Counted from the stretch's first letter, positions 25,751 through 34,943 are shown. The stretch: DNA of 64,000 nt from UBA5614 sp963667535 (GCA_963667535.2 CAXXDU010000002.1:2046001-2110000); one strand, 5' to 3'. Numbers and translations are program-made. Notes: generated by a model from the sequence alone, not told the origin.

Positions 25751-25781
25751 AAAAAAAGCGTCTCGGGTGAGACGCTGTTTT
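25751..25781 (-). terminator. Terminator between kinase 3 and the oxidoreductase operon
   Basis: Stem AGCGTCTC / GAGACGCT with loop GGGT. On the minus strand it is followed by seven T, ending the 2-oxoacid oxidoreductase operon. On the plus strand it is followed by GTTTT and may also end the kinase transcript. Confidence 0.85.
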
Positions 25782-25799
25782 ATGATTATAACTTGATTA

Positions 25800-26333
25800 T
25801 TATGCTAACTCTATCCCTTTCTTTATAGCTTTGAGGTTTAGCTCCAAAAGCTCAGGGTTTTTTACCTTCATATATTTGGTCAGGTCTTCTTCAATTGTCT
25901 CATACTTAACCAAGCCTGTTCTGCCAATCATCATACCGATTGCCAGCATATTCAAAACCAGTACATCACCGATTTCTTTGGCAATTGTCGACATCGGAGC
26001 AGACAAAATCTGAACGTCATCGCGTTTTGTACCATGCGGACACATATCGGTGTTGATGATAATCAAACCGTCTTTACGTACACTTGCTCCAAACTTATCG
26101 AGGGAAGGCTGATTCAAAGCCACGAGTATATCAGGGTAACTTACAATCGGTGAAGCAACAGGCGCATCAGCCACAACAGTCATCACGTTAGCTGTGCCAC
26201 CTCTCATTTCCGGACCATAGGAAGGAAGCCAGGACACATGCTTACCTTCTTTCATGCCAGCCTGAGCGATAAACTTACCAATAGTCAGAACACCTTGTCC
26301 GCCAAATCCTGCGCAAATTATTTCAAACTTCAT
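25800..26333 (-). CDS. 2-oxoacid:ferredoxin oxidoreductase, gamma subunit
   Basis: A 177-residue gamma subunit of the pyruvate/2-oxoacid ferredoxin oxidoreductase family. It starts with the family pattern MKFEIICAGFGGQGVLTIGK and continues WLPSYGPEMRGGTANVMT, typical of the catalytic gamma domain. Cytoplasmic, oxygen-sensitive complex. It is the last gene of a four-gene operon (delta, alpha, beta, gamma) and overlaps the beta stop by one base. Because the alpha subunit is VorB-like, the substrate is probably a branched-chain 2-oxoacid. Confidence 0.92.
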   Translation of the reverse strand: MKFEIICAGFGGQGVLTIGKFIAQAGMKEGKHVSWLPSYGPEMRGGTANVMTVVADAPVASPIVSYPDILVALNQPSLDKFGASVRKDGLIIINTDMCPHGTKRDDVQILSAPMSTIAKEIGDVLVLNMLAIGMMIGRTGLVKYETIEEDLTKYMKVKNPELLELNLKAIKKGIELA

Positions 26334-27082
26334 TATTCCACTCCTTCGCCTTTATCACGGAAGCAAGCCGGTTTAAAGAAAGGAAGCATATTATCGCGTG
26401 CCCACTCTTTTGATTTAACCGGGTCCAAGCCCCAATTGGTAGGACATGTGGAAATGATTTCAACAAATGTGAACCCTTTTTCTTCCTTATTATAGGTAAG
26501 AGCTTTGAGGATTGCTTTCTTGGCTTTGATAATCTCAGCGGGGGAGAGCAATGACACTCTTTCGATATAATAAGGAGCTATCAGAGTATTGAGCATTTCA
26601 GACACTCTGATGGGAAAGCCGATATCGTCTGTATTTCTGCCATAAGGTGAGGTAGTTGTTTTCATATTGGGCAGAGTTGTGGGAGCCATCTGTCCGCCTG
26701 TCATCCCATAAATAGCATTATTGACGAAGAAGACGGAAATATGCTCTCCACGATTGGCGGCATGCACGATTTCAGCCGTTCCGATAGCTGCCAGATCGCC
26801 ATCACCCTGATAAGTGAAGACGTGCATATCTTTGCGGGCTCTTTTCATGCCGGTTGCCACAGCAGGAGCTCTGCCATGTGCAGCCTGAGCCATATCAAAA
26901 TCAAAGAATTTATACGCAAACACTGCGCAACCTACAGGCGCAACACCTGCCATACTGTTTTGTAAACCAAGCTCATCAATTGCTTCTGCAATTAATCTGT
27001 GAGCAACACCATGAAGGCAGCCGGGGCAATAGGTAAAGGGAACTTCTCTTAAGGACTTAGGTCTTTGTGCTATAACTTCCAT
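26333..27082 (-). CDS. 2-oxoacid:ferredoxin oxidoreductase, beta subunit (thiamine diphosphate binding)
   Basis: The 249-residue beta subunit holds the thiamine diphosphate. The N-terminal YCPGCLHG carries the conserved CPGC-type cysteines near residues 19-22. The cofactor motif runs from GDGDLAAIG (about 94-102) to FFVNNAIYGMTGGQ (about 117-130), matching the GDG...NN pattern. It probably oxidatively decarboxylates 2-oxoacids derived from valine, leucine or isoleucine to the acyl-CoA, passing electrons to ferredoxin. Nine bases separate it from the alpha gene; it overlaps gamma. Confidence 0.93.
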   Translation of the reverse strand: MEVIAQRPKSLREVPFTYCPGCLHGVAHRLIAEAIDELGLQNSMAGVAPVGCAVFAYKFFDFDMAQAAHGRAPAVATGMKRARKDMHVFTYQGDGDLAAIGTAEIVHAANRGEHISVFFVNNAIYGMTGGQMAPTTLPNMKTTTSPYGRNTDDIGFPIRVSEMLNTLIAPYYIERVSLLSPAEIIKAKKAILKALTYNKEEKGFTFVEIISTCPTNWGLDPVKSKEWARDNMLPFFKPACFRDKGEGVE

Positions 27083-27091
27083 GGCTTCCTC

Positions 27092-28171
27092 CTACCAACA
27101 CTTTTCCAGTTTATGTTGTATCTCTGCAGGGGTGAAGACTATGCCTCCCACCTTACCCCAGAAATCAACCGGAACTTTACCATTAACGGCAATCTTCACA
27201 TCATCCAGCATTTGACCCATATTAAGCTCAAACACATATACTTTCTTTACTTTAGGACCAATGGCATCAAGTATTTGTTTATATGGATAAGGCCAAAGTG
27301 TGATAGGGCGTATCAATCCCACACTTTTACCGTCTGCTTTCAGCTCATCAATAGCGCTTTTGACAATACGAGAAGCTGTTCCAAAGGCAACACACAGCAC
27401 TTCATTATCATCAGACAAATTGTAAGTGTCATATTTGACTTCATTAGCTTCTACTACATCGTACTTTTTATATAGATCAAGCACGTGTTTTTCCAGCACG
27501 GAAGGGTCAAGTTCGAGTGAATTTATCTCATGGTGATGTTTATCAGTATCGTCTGTTTTAGGAGTGATGCACCAGGACTTGTGCTGTTCACCATAAGCAT
27601 CTATTTCTGCCTGAGTCTTGGCTTCTTTAAATTCCACCGGTTCCATCATCTGACCCAGCATACCGTCAGCCAGTATCATAACCGGATTGCGGTATTTATC
27701 AGCCAAATCGAAAGCGTCTGATGCCATATCAGCAAATTCCTGCACGGAATTGGGAGCCAGCACGATTAAATGATAATCGCCATGACCACCGCCTTTCACA
27801 GCCTGAAAATAGTCTGCTTGTCCGGGTTGGATATCTCCAAGACCGGGACCGCCTCTCTGCACGTTTACTATCACAGCCGGAATTTCTGCACCGGCAATAT
27901 AGGAAATGCCTTCCTGTTTAAGCGAGATACCGGGTGAGGAAGAGGATGTCATAACCCTTTTACCTGCTCCGCCAGCGCCGTAAACCATGTTTATCGCTGC
28001 CACTTCGCTTTCTGCTTGCAAGAAACAGCCATCTACTTTGGGCATCATCTTTGCCATGTATTCAATCAATTCGCTCTGAGGAGTGATGGGATAAGCAAAA
28101 TAAAGTCTGCAACCTGCTCTGATGGCGGCTTCGGCTACTGCTTCATTACCTTTCATCAATATCTTTGCCAT
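27092..28171 (-). CDS. vorB: 2-oxoacid:ferredoxin oxidoreductase, alpha subunit (VorB-like)
   Basis: A 359-residue alpha subunit. The N-terminal half carries the pyrimidine-binding fold: AYPITPQSELIEYMAK, then QAESEVAAINMVYGAGGAGKR, then SSSPGISLKQEGISYIAGAE and GGPGLGDIQPGQADY. This exact style is that of 3-methyl-2-oxobutanoate dehydrogenase (ferredoxin) subunit VorB rather than pyruvate or indolepyruvate enzymes. The C-terminal part (about 255-359) is the transketolase-C-like domain. It is 9 bases after the ferredoxin-like delta gene. Substrate choice among 2-oxoacids is inferred from family resemblance and is not certain. Confidence 0.9.
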   Translation of the reverse strand: MAKILMKGNEAVAEAAIRAGCRLYFAYPITPQSELIEYMAKMMPKVDGCFLQAESEVAAINMVYGAGGAGKRVMTSSSSPGISLKQEGISYIAGAEIPAVIVNVQRGGPGLGDIQPGQADYFQAVKGGGHGDYHLIVLAPNSVQEFADMASDAFDLADKYRNPVMILADGMLGQMMEPVEFKEAKTQAEIDAYGEQHKSWCITPKTDDTDKHHHEINSLELDPSVLEKHVLDLYKKYDVVEANEVKYDTYNLSDDNEVLCVAFGTASRIVKSAIDELKADGKSVGLIRPITLWPYPYKQILDAIGPKVKKVYVFELNMGQMLDDVKIAVNGKVPVDFWGKVGGIVFTPAEIQHKLEKCW

Positions 28172-28180
28172 AATTTCTCC

Positions 28181-28384
28181 CTATTTCTCCACTTTAATTG
28201 CCCCATCGGGACAAGTCTGGTAGCACATTTTGCAGGCGATGCAATCTTCCTGCTTGAAACATTCGGCATAATGATAGCCTTTGCTATTAATGTTTTCGGA
28301 AAAACGGATAATCTTCTTGGGGCATACTGCTACGCATAACCCACAGCCTTTACAATACATAGGGTCAACGGTCATTCTAGCCAT
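28181..28384 (-). CDS. 2-oxoacid:ferredoxin oxidoreductase, delta subunit (2[4Fe-4S] ferredoxin)
   Basis: A 67-residue ferredoxin-like subunit with two complete cluster motifs: CKGCGLCVAVCP (residues about 10-21) and CIACKMCYQTCP (about 48-59). Each gives CxxCxxCxxxCP. It passes electrons from the thiamine site to soluble ferredoxin. It is the first gene of the operon; AGGAGAAAGGTT precedes the ATG. Confidence 0.93.
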   Translation of the reverse strand: MARMTVDPMYCKGCGLCVAVCPKKIIRFSENINSKGYHYAECFKQEDCIACKMCYQTCPDGAIKVEK

Positions 28385-28467
28385 AACCTTTCTCCTCTTA
28401 ATAATATTTTACTATCTATGATAGTCATTTACGGCTTTGTTTTCTGTCAAGCAGGAATTCGTTTTTA

Positions 28468-28709
28468 ATCTTCCCACAGAGGCACAGAGAAAAAGAGAGA
28501 CAAGAGAAAAATGTATAAAGTCATTTGACTATAGCAACGTATCTCAAAGCCAGTCATTCCTGCGCAGGCAGGAATCCATGCTGTTTTGATCTACCCACAG
28601 AGACACAGAGGAAAAGAGAGACAAGAGAAAAATGTATAGAAACCTGCTATTTCGGACACGCATCTCAAAGCCAGTCATTCCTGCGCAGGCAGGAATCCAT
28701 GCTGTTTTA
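28468..28709. repeat. Tandem duplication of a 121-base intergenic unit with palindromes
   Basis: Two adjacent units (28468-28588 and 28589-28709) share ACAGAG...AAAAGAGAGACAAGAGAAAAATGTATA at the start and ATCTCAAAGCCAGTCATTCC plus TGCGCAGGCAGGAATCCATG at the end. The middle differs. Each holds the palindrome TTCCTGCGCAGGCAGGAA, a motif widespread in bacterial intergenic DNA. Frames through this repeat give translated repeat only; the rest of 28385-28854 contains no supportable gene. Confidence 0.8.
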
Positions 28710-28854
28710 TTGCTATTTAGAGACACGAAGACTCAGAGACACGGAGATTCTAACTTGAATAAATGCTTGGATGCTTTTATCACATAATATTTTCAGTAGT
28801 TTATAATCCTATCTCTTTTCTATTTTCTTTTCGTGTATTCTGTGTTTTTCGTGG

Positions 28855-29304
28855 TTAAATAGTCTCATGCCATCTCTTATAATCCGGCATCATCGGCAGC
28901 AGTCCTGCATCTATCGCATCTCTGAGTGAAATGCAAGGAAGGTTTTGTGCATATATCTGCTCGCGTGTAATGGTCTTGAGGTTGACCTGCTCAGGCATAG
29001 CTTTTTGCAGGGCAAACATCATCTTCAGCCAGGCATTATTCCAACTGATAAGTGGCTTATGCTGATATTCTTTGCATTCATTGTAGCACAACAAATAATC
29101 ATAGAAATTGAGGCGATAGCCTTCTGAAGGCTGCAACAGCTTCAGATTTGACATAATGCTGATTGTGCGTTCTGTATTCACCGGATTGTCAGGATATTTG
29201 TATTTACGCATCAGGCATTTCCTGAGCTTGGGATTGTAATAATACACTGCCTCATCCACCGTTCCCGTGAAACCGTTCAGACCATACTTAAAATGTGCTT
29301 TCAT
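28855..29304 (-). CDS. Conserved-looking hypothetical protein
   Basis: A 149-residue soluble protein starting MKAHFKYGLNGFTGTVDE. It is rich in Tyr, Asn and Lys, with no signal peptide, membrane helix or motif I recognise. It looks real: there is a good AAGGAG ribosome binding site at proper spacing, codon use resembles that of the neighbours, and it is the only long ORF between two repeat-rich spacers. It appears to be transcribed alone. Function unknown. Confidence 0.6.
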   Translation of the reverse strand: MKAHFKYGLNGFTGTVDEAVYYYNPKLRKCLMRKYKYPDNPVNTERTISIMSNLKLLQPSEGYRLNFYDYLLCYNECKEYQHKPLISWNNAWLKMMFALQKAMPEQVNLKTITREQIYAQNLPCISLRDAIDAGLLPMMPDYKRWHETI

Positions 29305-29838
29305 GTTTTTCTCCTTATAGTCATCCCTGCGCAGGAAGGCTAGTCACCCTGAGCCTGTCGAAGGGCATGTTGTTTTTATGCTTTTTAGAGACACAGAGTC
29401 ACAGAGACACTGAGTATATATAATATCAATTAGTCTCTATATCTCTTATTACCTGTAATTCTGCTAAGGTGTAGCGTAGCATTCCAATGCTGCGCAATAA
29501 TCAATTCTCAAACTAAAGAGCGTTGAACAGCTTTGGAAAGCTATTCTACTATAAAACCTGCTTGAAGGCAGAACTACATTCAACCTCTTCAGCAGCAGGA
29601 TTATCAAGCCACCCCAATTTATAATTCAAAATTCTGAATTCATAATTAAATTGGTGTCCTCCTATATATACTTTATGCTCCATTTATGCCTTTCTATGCT
29701 CCATTTCCTAAATTATTTTTAAACTACCCTCTATAATTATATACGTCCATTTAACCCTTCGGTGTTCCATTTAGGAAAAAACTTGTAAAAATCCCGGAAA
29801 TATCTCCTTCCGATGTCTGGATAATCTCGGGATTTTGT
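29305..29838. other. Repeat-rich spacer with no gene
   Basis: Contains the palindromic CCTGCGCAGGAAGG and CACCCTGAGCCTGTCGAAGG motifs near 29325-29365, which are common bacterial intergenic repeats. AGCTTTGGAAAGCTATTCTA at about 29529-29549 recurs at 63487-63507. No ORF with a ribosome binding site was found. Confidence 0.5.
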
Positions 29839-29896
29839 CAGGAACTTCTTGGGCTTAGCCCGACAGGACCCCGACTGGACCCCGAGAGGCTCCCAA
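29839..29896. repeat. Repeat family D (TTGGGCTTAGCCC core), copy 2
   Basis: Shares CTTGGGCTTAGCCC and the following short CC/GG iterations with 12071-12126. Confidence 0.45.
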
Positions 29897-29986
29897 GATG
29901 TGAAGGAGATATGACTGAGAAGATATTGACAAAGAATAGACATTGGCAAGGCATTAGACAAAAAGCCGATAAGCAAATAATCTTTA

Positions 29987-30015
29987 TTGACACAATTTCT
30001 GTACTAAACTATTAT
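29987..30015 (+). promoter_or_regulatory. Strong candidate sigma-70-type promoter
   Basis: TTGACA at 29987-29992, a 17-base spacer and TATTAT at 30010-30015, placed 40 bases before the ATG of the DUF2846-like gene. This is the best match to the general -35/-10 consensus in the window. Confidence 0.6.
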
Positions 30016-30055
30016 GAATATATAAAGAATGAAATCTATACAGAGTGGAGAGAAA

Positions 30056-30619
30056 ATGAAAAAACAACTTATTATCCTGATTGGATTCGTCTGTTTTGTT
30101 ACCGGTTTATTGGCGTTTCCTGCATCTTTTGGTGACATATTGATGAAGAAAGGCACCTATTCTTATTATCTTGAACTGATGCAGATTTGGAAACCGGTTA
30201 GTCCTGAAATGAGCAGAATAATTATATTCGGTGACCCTAATCAAGAGATGAAATATGATATGAGAAGCAGAAATTATGAGAAAAATCAGGAATTCTGGAA
30301 AATCAAATTTGACGAACAATATCAGTTTAGTATCGCTCAGGGTTACTTTGTCTATGTAGATGTTACTCCGGGAGAACACACAATTGTTTGTAAAAAAGTC
30401 AAAAAGAATCTGGAAGTTGAAGCGGGGCAAACCTATTATCTGGAGATGTTGGTTCACTACAAAAAAGATGATATATTGAGTTTTGACACTGACGCTACCA
30501 AAGCTGCCAATACCCTTTCAAAGCAAAGACATGTGTTTCGTGACCCACAACCTTTTAATGAACAACCGGCTAAACCTAAGGCTCTATTAAAAGGTAATAA
30601 AGTAATAACGAAAAAGTAG
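30056..30619 (+). CDS. Exported DUF2846-like protein
   Basis: A 187-residue protein with a signal peptide at about 1-22 (KKQLIILIGFVCFVTGLLAF). The middle (about 45-135) resembles DUF2846-type domains: RIIIFGDP, then GYFVYVDVTPGEHTIVC and AGQTYYLEM, a small beta-sandwich often found in exported proteins. The C-terminus is basic and low-complexity. I start at ATG 30056 because GGAGAGAA lies just upstream; the in-frame ATG at 30029 lacks a good site and would bury the signal peptide. Role unknown. Confidence 0.7.
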   Translation: MKKQLIILIGFVCFVTGLLAFPASFGDILMKKGTYSYYLELMQIWKPVSPEMSRIIIFGDPNQEMKYDMRSRNYEKNQEFWKIKFDEQYQFSIAQGYFVYVDVTPGEHTIVCKKVKKNLEVEAGQTYYLEMLVHYKKDDILSFDTDATKAANTLSKQRHVFRDPQPFNEQPAKPKALLKGNKVITKK

Positions 30620-30664
30620 ATTTATCCAATAGACTTGATTTGAATTTGTAAATCAGTATATTAA

Positions 30665-32011
30665 ATGATGGAGAATCGTTTAGCAGAACTGGAATCTGAC
30701 CCTTTAGCCAATTACGACGAACTAAACAGCATCTATGCCGGGATGCTTCTGGATGAGCCTCAGAGCCTGGAAAAGTATGGCTTCAGATATCTGATGAAGT
30801 TTCCTGCCATGTCTGCACACTATATTGAGATGAATAAAGGGTATTTAGCAGAAGAACCTGATTCTGTTAAGCGGAGATGGCATTTAAAAAGAATCATGTG
30901 TTTTAGTTTGTTTTCCCATAATCTGGTTGAGTATAACAAGGTTATCCTGGAAAATGAAAAGCATGATTCTGCTGCATCTTTTATTGAACATGATTTCAGA
31001 CAAATCGATAAACTGGTTACTATAGAAGACAGCGATTGCCTGACTTTTGTGGCAGATAACCGGCTTGACCCCATGGTATGCAAAGTATTGATTGCCGGCA
31101 TATCGGATGTTGTCAGGCAAAAATTTGAAAGATGTTTTCCCAAACCCCAGGTATTTCTGCTCAGGGGAAGAGGTCCTTCGCCATTCATTCCGGATTTGAA
31201 TTGTGCATTAATGATGATTGGACATTATCAGGGAAAGGCATACGAGCACAAGATATTTCAGACTTCCATCACGCACGAACTTACGCATCTTGATGTTCGC
31301 AAGTATCACAAATTGCCTGTTGATAAGAGCAATGCCGGTGCATTCAAATTCTTTGATGAAGGCTTAGGTGTGCAGAATTCTTATGCTACCCTTGCCGATT
31401 ATGAGAACTACTTTACAAAGTTTAGGAATACCGCTTATCTGATTAGAAAATATACGGACTTTTCCACCCGGGATATTATGGATAAATGGGGTGATTGTAT
31501 AACCGGAATTTGTCCCATTCAAACCTATGACTATGCCTGTGCTTTTGTGAACTTTCTGGATGCCGGATTTGCTCCCGGAACATGTATGGACTTTTTCATC
31601 GCCTGGATTTCACAAACGGAAGTCAAATTTGGGATAGAATGTTTCGAACTCTATTATCAGGTCAGTTTTGAGGAAGTTGATCAAGCCTGGGTTGATAGTC
31701 TGGATGAGTTTGCTGCCAATTCGATTTTTACCAATAAAACAAAGATGGAATTAGTCGAAATCAAATCCGATACAATTGTATTTTCTTACACATCTGAATA
31801 CGAGCTGTGGCCTGAACAAAACTTCTTCTGCCTATCCGAAACTGGCAAATTACTCAAACTGGAATCAAATGACATCAATCAGTACCGGTTTCAGAAGAGC
31901 GGGAAGCTGGAAGTATTTATGGATGATACAGAGAGATGTGATGTAAGCAGATTGAAGTTTTTCGTCTTGTTTCAGGATAAAGTGGAGCAGATAATCCCTG
32001 TTATTAAATAG
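30665..32011 (+). CDS. Cytoplasmic HExxH putative zinc metallopeptidase
   Basis: A 448-residue protein without signal peptide. It has HELTH at 204-208 (in SITHELTHLDVRKY) followed by FFDEGLG with E232 as probable third zinc ligand, the gluzincin arrangement. The N-terminal 160 residues and the C-terminal beta-rich part (about 360-448) are not recognised. No homology to a named peptidase family was recognised by eye. It follows the DUF2846-like gene by 45 bases and may be cotranscribed from 29987. A weak start context (AAATG ATG GAG) leaves the exact start uncertain by one codon. Confidence 0.65.
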   Translation: MMENRLAELESDPLANYDELNSIYAGMLLDEPQSLEKYGFRYLMKFPAMSAHYIEMNKGYLAEEPDSVKRRWHLKRIMCFSLFSHNLVEYNKVILENEKHDSAASFIEHDFRQIDKLVTIEDSDCLTFVADNRLDPMVCKVLIAGISDVVRQKFERCFPKPQVFLLRGRGPSPFIPDLNCALMMIGHYQGKAYEHKIFQTSITHELTHLDVRKYHKLPVDKSNAGAFKFFDEGLGVQNSYATLADYENYFTKFRNTAYLIRKYTDFSTRDIMDKWGDCITGICPIQTYDYACAFVNFLDAGFAPGTCMDFFIAWISQTEVKFGIECFELYYQVSFEEVDQAWVDSLDEFAANSIFTNKTKMELVEIKSDTIVFSYTSEYELWPEQNFFCLSETGKLLKLESNDINQYRFQKSGKLEVFMDDTERCDVSRLKFFVLFQDKVEQIIPVIK

Positions 32012-32095
32012 CGAAATGAAAGTATAGCCGTAGGGACATGCAAGCCTCGAAGTGAACAATAAAATAGATACAAAAATAAGAAAGAGAAGTTATAA

Positions 32096-32668
32096 ATGAA
32101 AACATGGATTCTTTTCTTAGCAATCATATTGTGTCTGACATTGTTAACAGGCTGCGGAGCCTGGACGCGCTATGTACCCGTCAACCTTGATAAAAATATA
32201 AAATGGTATGGTGTTACCAGCTTCTTGGAACTCGCAGAAGACAGTACCTATTCTGTAAATGCGAGATTGCCGAATTATAACCTTGAACATAAGAAGCAAT
32301 CAGTTCGCTATAATGTAAATGTATACTCAAATAAACAAGCCAGAACAATTGTACATGATGTATTCATTGAAATGGTAAATGACGATAATCAACAGTTAAT
32401 CCAGCCTGAATACTTCGAAATATTCACAGTTAAAGGTGATTTTCCTAATTCAAGATTTACGGAAATTCCTGATTCGTTACATACTTTAAAAAAAGGACAA
32501 CACATAGTCGGTTATGTCGGTTTTATGTCCTCAAAGGATATTGAGCACATACGGCACCTGACAATGCGCATTTATGTCTATGTAACTGTTGATGGCAAAG
32601 AGGTTATCATTGACCGTAAAATTAAGTGTCGCCGGCAAAGTGACCTGATTGTTTTATTATCTGTATGA
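32096..32668 (+). CDS. Putative lipoprotein of unknown function
   Basis: A 190-residue protein with a lipoprotein signal peptide: a hydrophobic stretch then LLTGC, with the lipidated cysteine at residue 20. The mature part is predicted beta-rich with no motif I recognise; its ending is KIKCRRQSDLIVLLSV. AGAGAAG precedes the ATG. It is followed by a bidirectional terminator, so the three genes 30056-32668 may form one transcript. Confidence 0.7.
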   Translation: MKTWILFLAIILCLTLLTGCGAWTRYVPVNLDKNIKWYGVTSFLELAEDSTYSVNARLPNYNLEHKKQSVRYNVNVYSNKQARTIVHDVFIEMVNDDNQQLIQPEYFEIFTVKGDFPNSRFTEIPDSLHTLKKGQHIVGYVGFMSSKDIEHIRHLTMRIYVYVTVDGKEVIIDRKIKCRRQSDLIVLLSV

Positions 32669-32726
32669 TTTAATCGCGATGTATGCCTGAAATTAGTACA
32701 TAAATTGAATTACAATATAATTAAAC

Positions 32727-32764
32727 AAAAAAGAGTTGCCTATGAATAGACAACTCTTTTTTCT
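32727..32764. terminator. Bidirectional terminator between lipoprotein gene and htpG
   Basis: Stem AAAAAAGAGTTG / CAACTCTTTTTT with a 12-base loop. It has T-tracts on both strands and sits between convergent genes. Confidence 0.85.
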
Positions 32765-32779
32765 TATAGATTTGAGGAA

Positions 32780-34786
32780 TTAATTTACATAATTCAAAAT
32801 CTGATTTGCTCTTAGCAGGAAAGCTTTGAGTTCTTTACCACTAAAGGCTTTCTGTTCCAGCATACTCAGGTCATGAATGTATTCGCAAAGGGTTTTTACT
32901 TCCTCTGTTTTACCGGAAGCTGAAAGCTCCAGTATCTTTTTGACAGTTTTGTTTTCCTGATTTACAATCAGCGAATGATTCTTGAGCATATCGTTGCTGT
33001 CTTTGTTATTCATCATATCCATTTCGTGCCAGCGGCGCATGAATTCGTTGAAGACAATCATACCGGAGATTTCTTCGGTCTTGAGGTTTTTGACTTCGAC
33101 CTTAATATCCATATAAACATGTTCAAATATCTCGTTCCAGACAGCGGTGCCGATTTTTTCACGCACATCAGCGGGGATATCGTAAGGTTTAATGATAGAT
33201 TGTTCATCTTTTTGAGTAATGTATGGCGCGAGCAATTCTATCGCTTCAGGATGCTTCTTTACGAATTCTGCATAGGATTCTTTATAAAAGTTAGCTTCAA
33301 TCTTGGTATTCAAAGCTTTATCAAAGATTTCTTTGAGCCTGGATGAATCTGTTTTGTTGTCGGGATCAGCCAGTTCAGACTTATCTTTATTAATCAGCAG
33401 GTCGTTGAGTTCAGAATCAATGCGCAGGAATTCCACTTTTTCGAGCTTACCTTCCAGCTTCTGAAACAGATGCGTATCGAGCGGGGTAGTTTGGTAAATA
33501 ACCTCGATGCCCTGCTCTTTCATCATGTTTAGATAACTGACCTGAGTGTCTTCACTCCCGGCATAATAAATCTTGGTCTTGTCTTCAGTTGTGGGGTTTT
33601 TGGCTTTATACTCTTCAAGTGTTACATAATCACCGGAAGAGGATTTGAAAAGAATAATGTCTTTGAGGCTTTCAAAGAATTCCTCGTCCTTGAGCAGACC
33701 GTATTTGATGAAAGTTTGAATGTCTTCCCAATACTGTTCGTACTTCTTACGGTCTTCCTTAAATGTTTCAGTGAAGTGGTCGGCAACTTTCCTGACGATG
33801 TATTTGGTTATCTTTTGCACTTGCTTGTCGTTCTGCAAAAAGCTACGTGATACATTGAGTGGTATATCGGGAATATCGATACCACCTTTGAGCAGCAGCA
33901 AAAATTCGGGTATGAGGTCTTCCAGATTATCCGCAACAAACACGTTATTACAAAAGAGCTTTACTTCACCCTTAAAGAAATCCGGTTCGTTACGTAGTTT
34001 GGGGAAATAGAGGATGCCTTTGAGATTAAAGGGATAATCCACATTAAGATGAATCCAGAAAATAGGGTCCTGATAATCATGGAACATGGCTTTATAGAAT
34101 TCTTTGTATTCTGCATCGGTGACATCTTTGGGTTTCTTGTTCCAGAGAGCTTCCTTCTGATTAATAGTCTTGCCGTCAAACTCGATGGTATAAGGCATGA
34201 AGTTGCAGTACTTCTCCAGGATTTCCTTGATTTTACTGTCTTCCAGATAGTCGTTTGATTCTTCATTGAAGTGGATGGTAACAGTGGTTCCCACTTCTTT
34301 TCTTTTGCCTTTGGTTAAGGTGTATTCGGTGGAGCCGTCACATTCCCAGAAGGCAGGTTCTGCGCCTTCCTGATAAGACAGGGAGTCAATTGTAACCTTA
34401 TCCGCAACCATGAAAGAGGAATAAAAACCGAGTCCGAAGTGTCCGATAATGTTGCTTTGGACATCCTTAAACTTTTCGATAAACTCTTCAGCGCCGGAAA
34501 AAGCTATCTGATTGATGTACTTTCTGATTTCTTCATCAGTCATACCTATGCCATTGTCAATCACCTGCAGAGTCTTCTTCTTTTTGTCCAGCTTGATTTC
34601 AATTTTATAAGTGTCTTCAGCTATTTCCGGCTTGGCATATTTGAGCTTATTCAGAGCATCTGTGGAATTGGATATGAGTTCCCTGAGGAAGATATCATGC
34701 TGTGAATAGAGCCACTTTTTAATGATGGGGAAGATGTTTTCGGTATGTATCGAAAGAGCACCTTTTTCTTTTTCTTTTGTAGCCAT
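32780..34786 (-). CDS. htpG: Molecular chaperone HtpG (Hsp90)
   Basis: ATP-dependent chaperone acting as a cytoplasmic dimer on late-folding clients. The 668-residue protein has the GHKL ATPase domain at about 1-220 with FLRELISNSTDALNKL, DNGIGMT and GHFGLGFYSSFMV. The middle domain follows (about 230-500) with the catalytic-arginine loop NVSRSFLQNDKQVQKI. The C-terminal dimerisation domain ends the protein and lacks the eukaryotic MEEVD tail. It is slightly longer than E. coli HtpG. AGGAG precedes the ATG; a TTGACA lies on the minus strand at 34854-34849. It is a single-gene unit ending at the bidirectional terminator. No heat-shock element is evident. Confidence 0.97.
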   Translation of the reverse strand: MATKEKEKGALSIHTENIFPIIKKWLYSQHDIFLRELISNSTDALNKLKYAKPEIAEDTYKIEIKLDKKKKTLQVIDNGIGMTDEEIRKYINQIAFSGAEEFIEKFKDVQSNIIGHFGLGFYSSFMVADKVTIDSLSYQEGAEPAFWECDGSTEYTLTKGKRKEVGTTVTIHFNEESNDYLEDSKIKEILEKYCNFMPYTIEFDGKTINQKEALWNKKPKDVTDAEYKEFYKAMFHDYQDPIFWIHLNVDYPFNLKGILYFPKLRNEPDFFKGEVKLFCNNVFVADNLEDLIPEFLLLLKGGIDIPDIPLNVSRSFLQNDKQVQKITKYIVRKVADHFTETFKEDRKKYEQYWEDIQTFIKYGLLKDEEFFESLKDIILFKSSSGDYVTLEEYKAKNPTTEDKTKIYYAGSEDTQVSYLNMMKEQGIEVIYQTTPLDTHLFQKLEGKLEKVEFLRIDSELNDLLINKDKSELADPDNKTDSSRLKEIFDKALNTKIEANFYKESYAEFVKKHPEAIELLAPYITQKDEQSIIKPYDIPADVREKIGTAVWNEIFEHVYMDIKVEVKNLKTEEISGMIVFNEFMRRWHEMDMMNNKDSNDMLKNHSLIVNQENKTVKKILELSASGKTEEVKTLCEYIHDLSMLEQKAFSGKELKAFLLRANQILNYVN

Positions 34787-34910
34787 ATTGAGTCTCCTGT
34801 ATATATAGAATTAATATTCAGAGCTAAGATTTTGAGAGTACAGTAATCTGTCAATGATAAATTAGCAGTCAATGTATCGGATTGCTAAAACAGTTAAGGG
34901 CTACACATAG

Positions 34911-34943
34911 AAAAAAGGGCACATGGTTTAATATGTGCCCTTT
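34911..34943 (-). terminator. Terminator of the secreted thioredoxin-fold gene
   Basis: Stem AAAGGGCACAT / ATGTGCCCTTT with an 8-base loop, followed on the minus strand by TTTTTTCT. Confidence 0.8.

Noticed and set aside
26238..26495. Plus-strand open frames over the 2-oxoacid oxidoreductase operon
   Set aside because: Antisense shadows of well-conserved enzyme genes with no start signals.
28468..28709. CRISPR array
   Set aside because: Only two units of 121 bases, no regular spacers and no cas genes nearby.
28525..28758. Open frame through the 28.5-28.7 kb tandem repeat (peptide with SHSCAGRNPCCF)
   Set aside because: It is a translation of palindromic intergenic repeats, a known source of false proteins.
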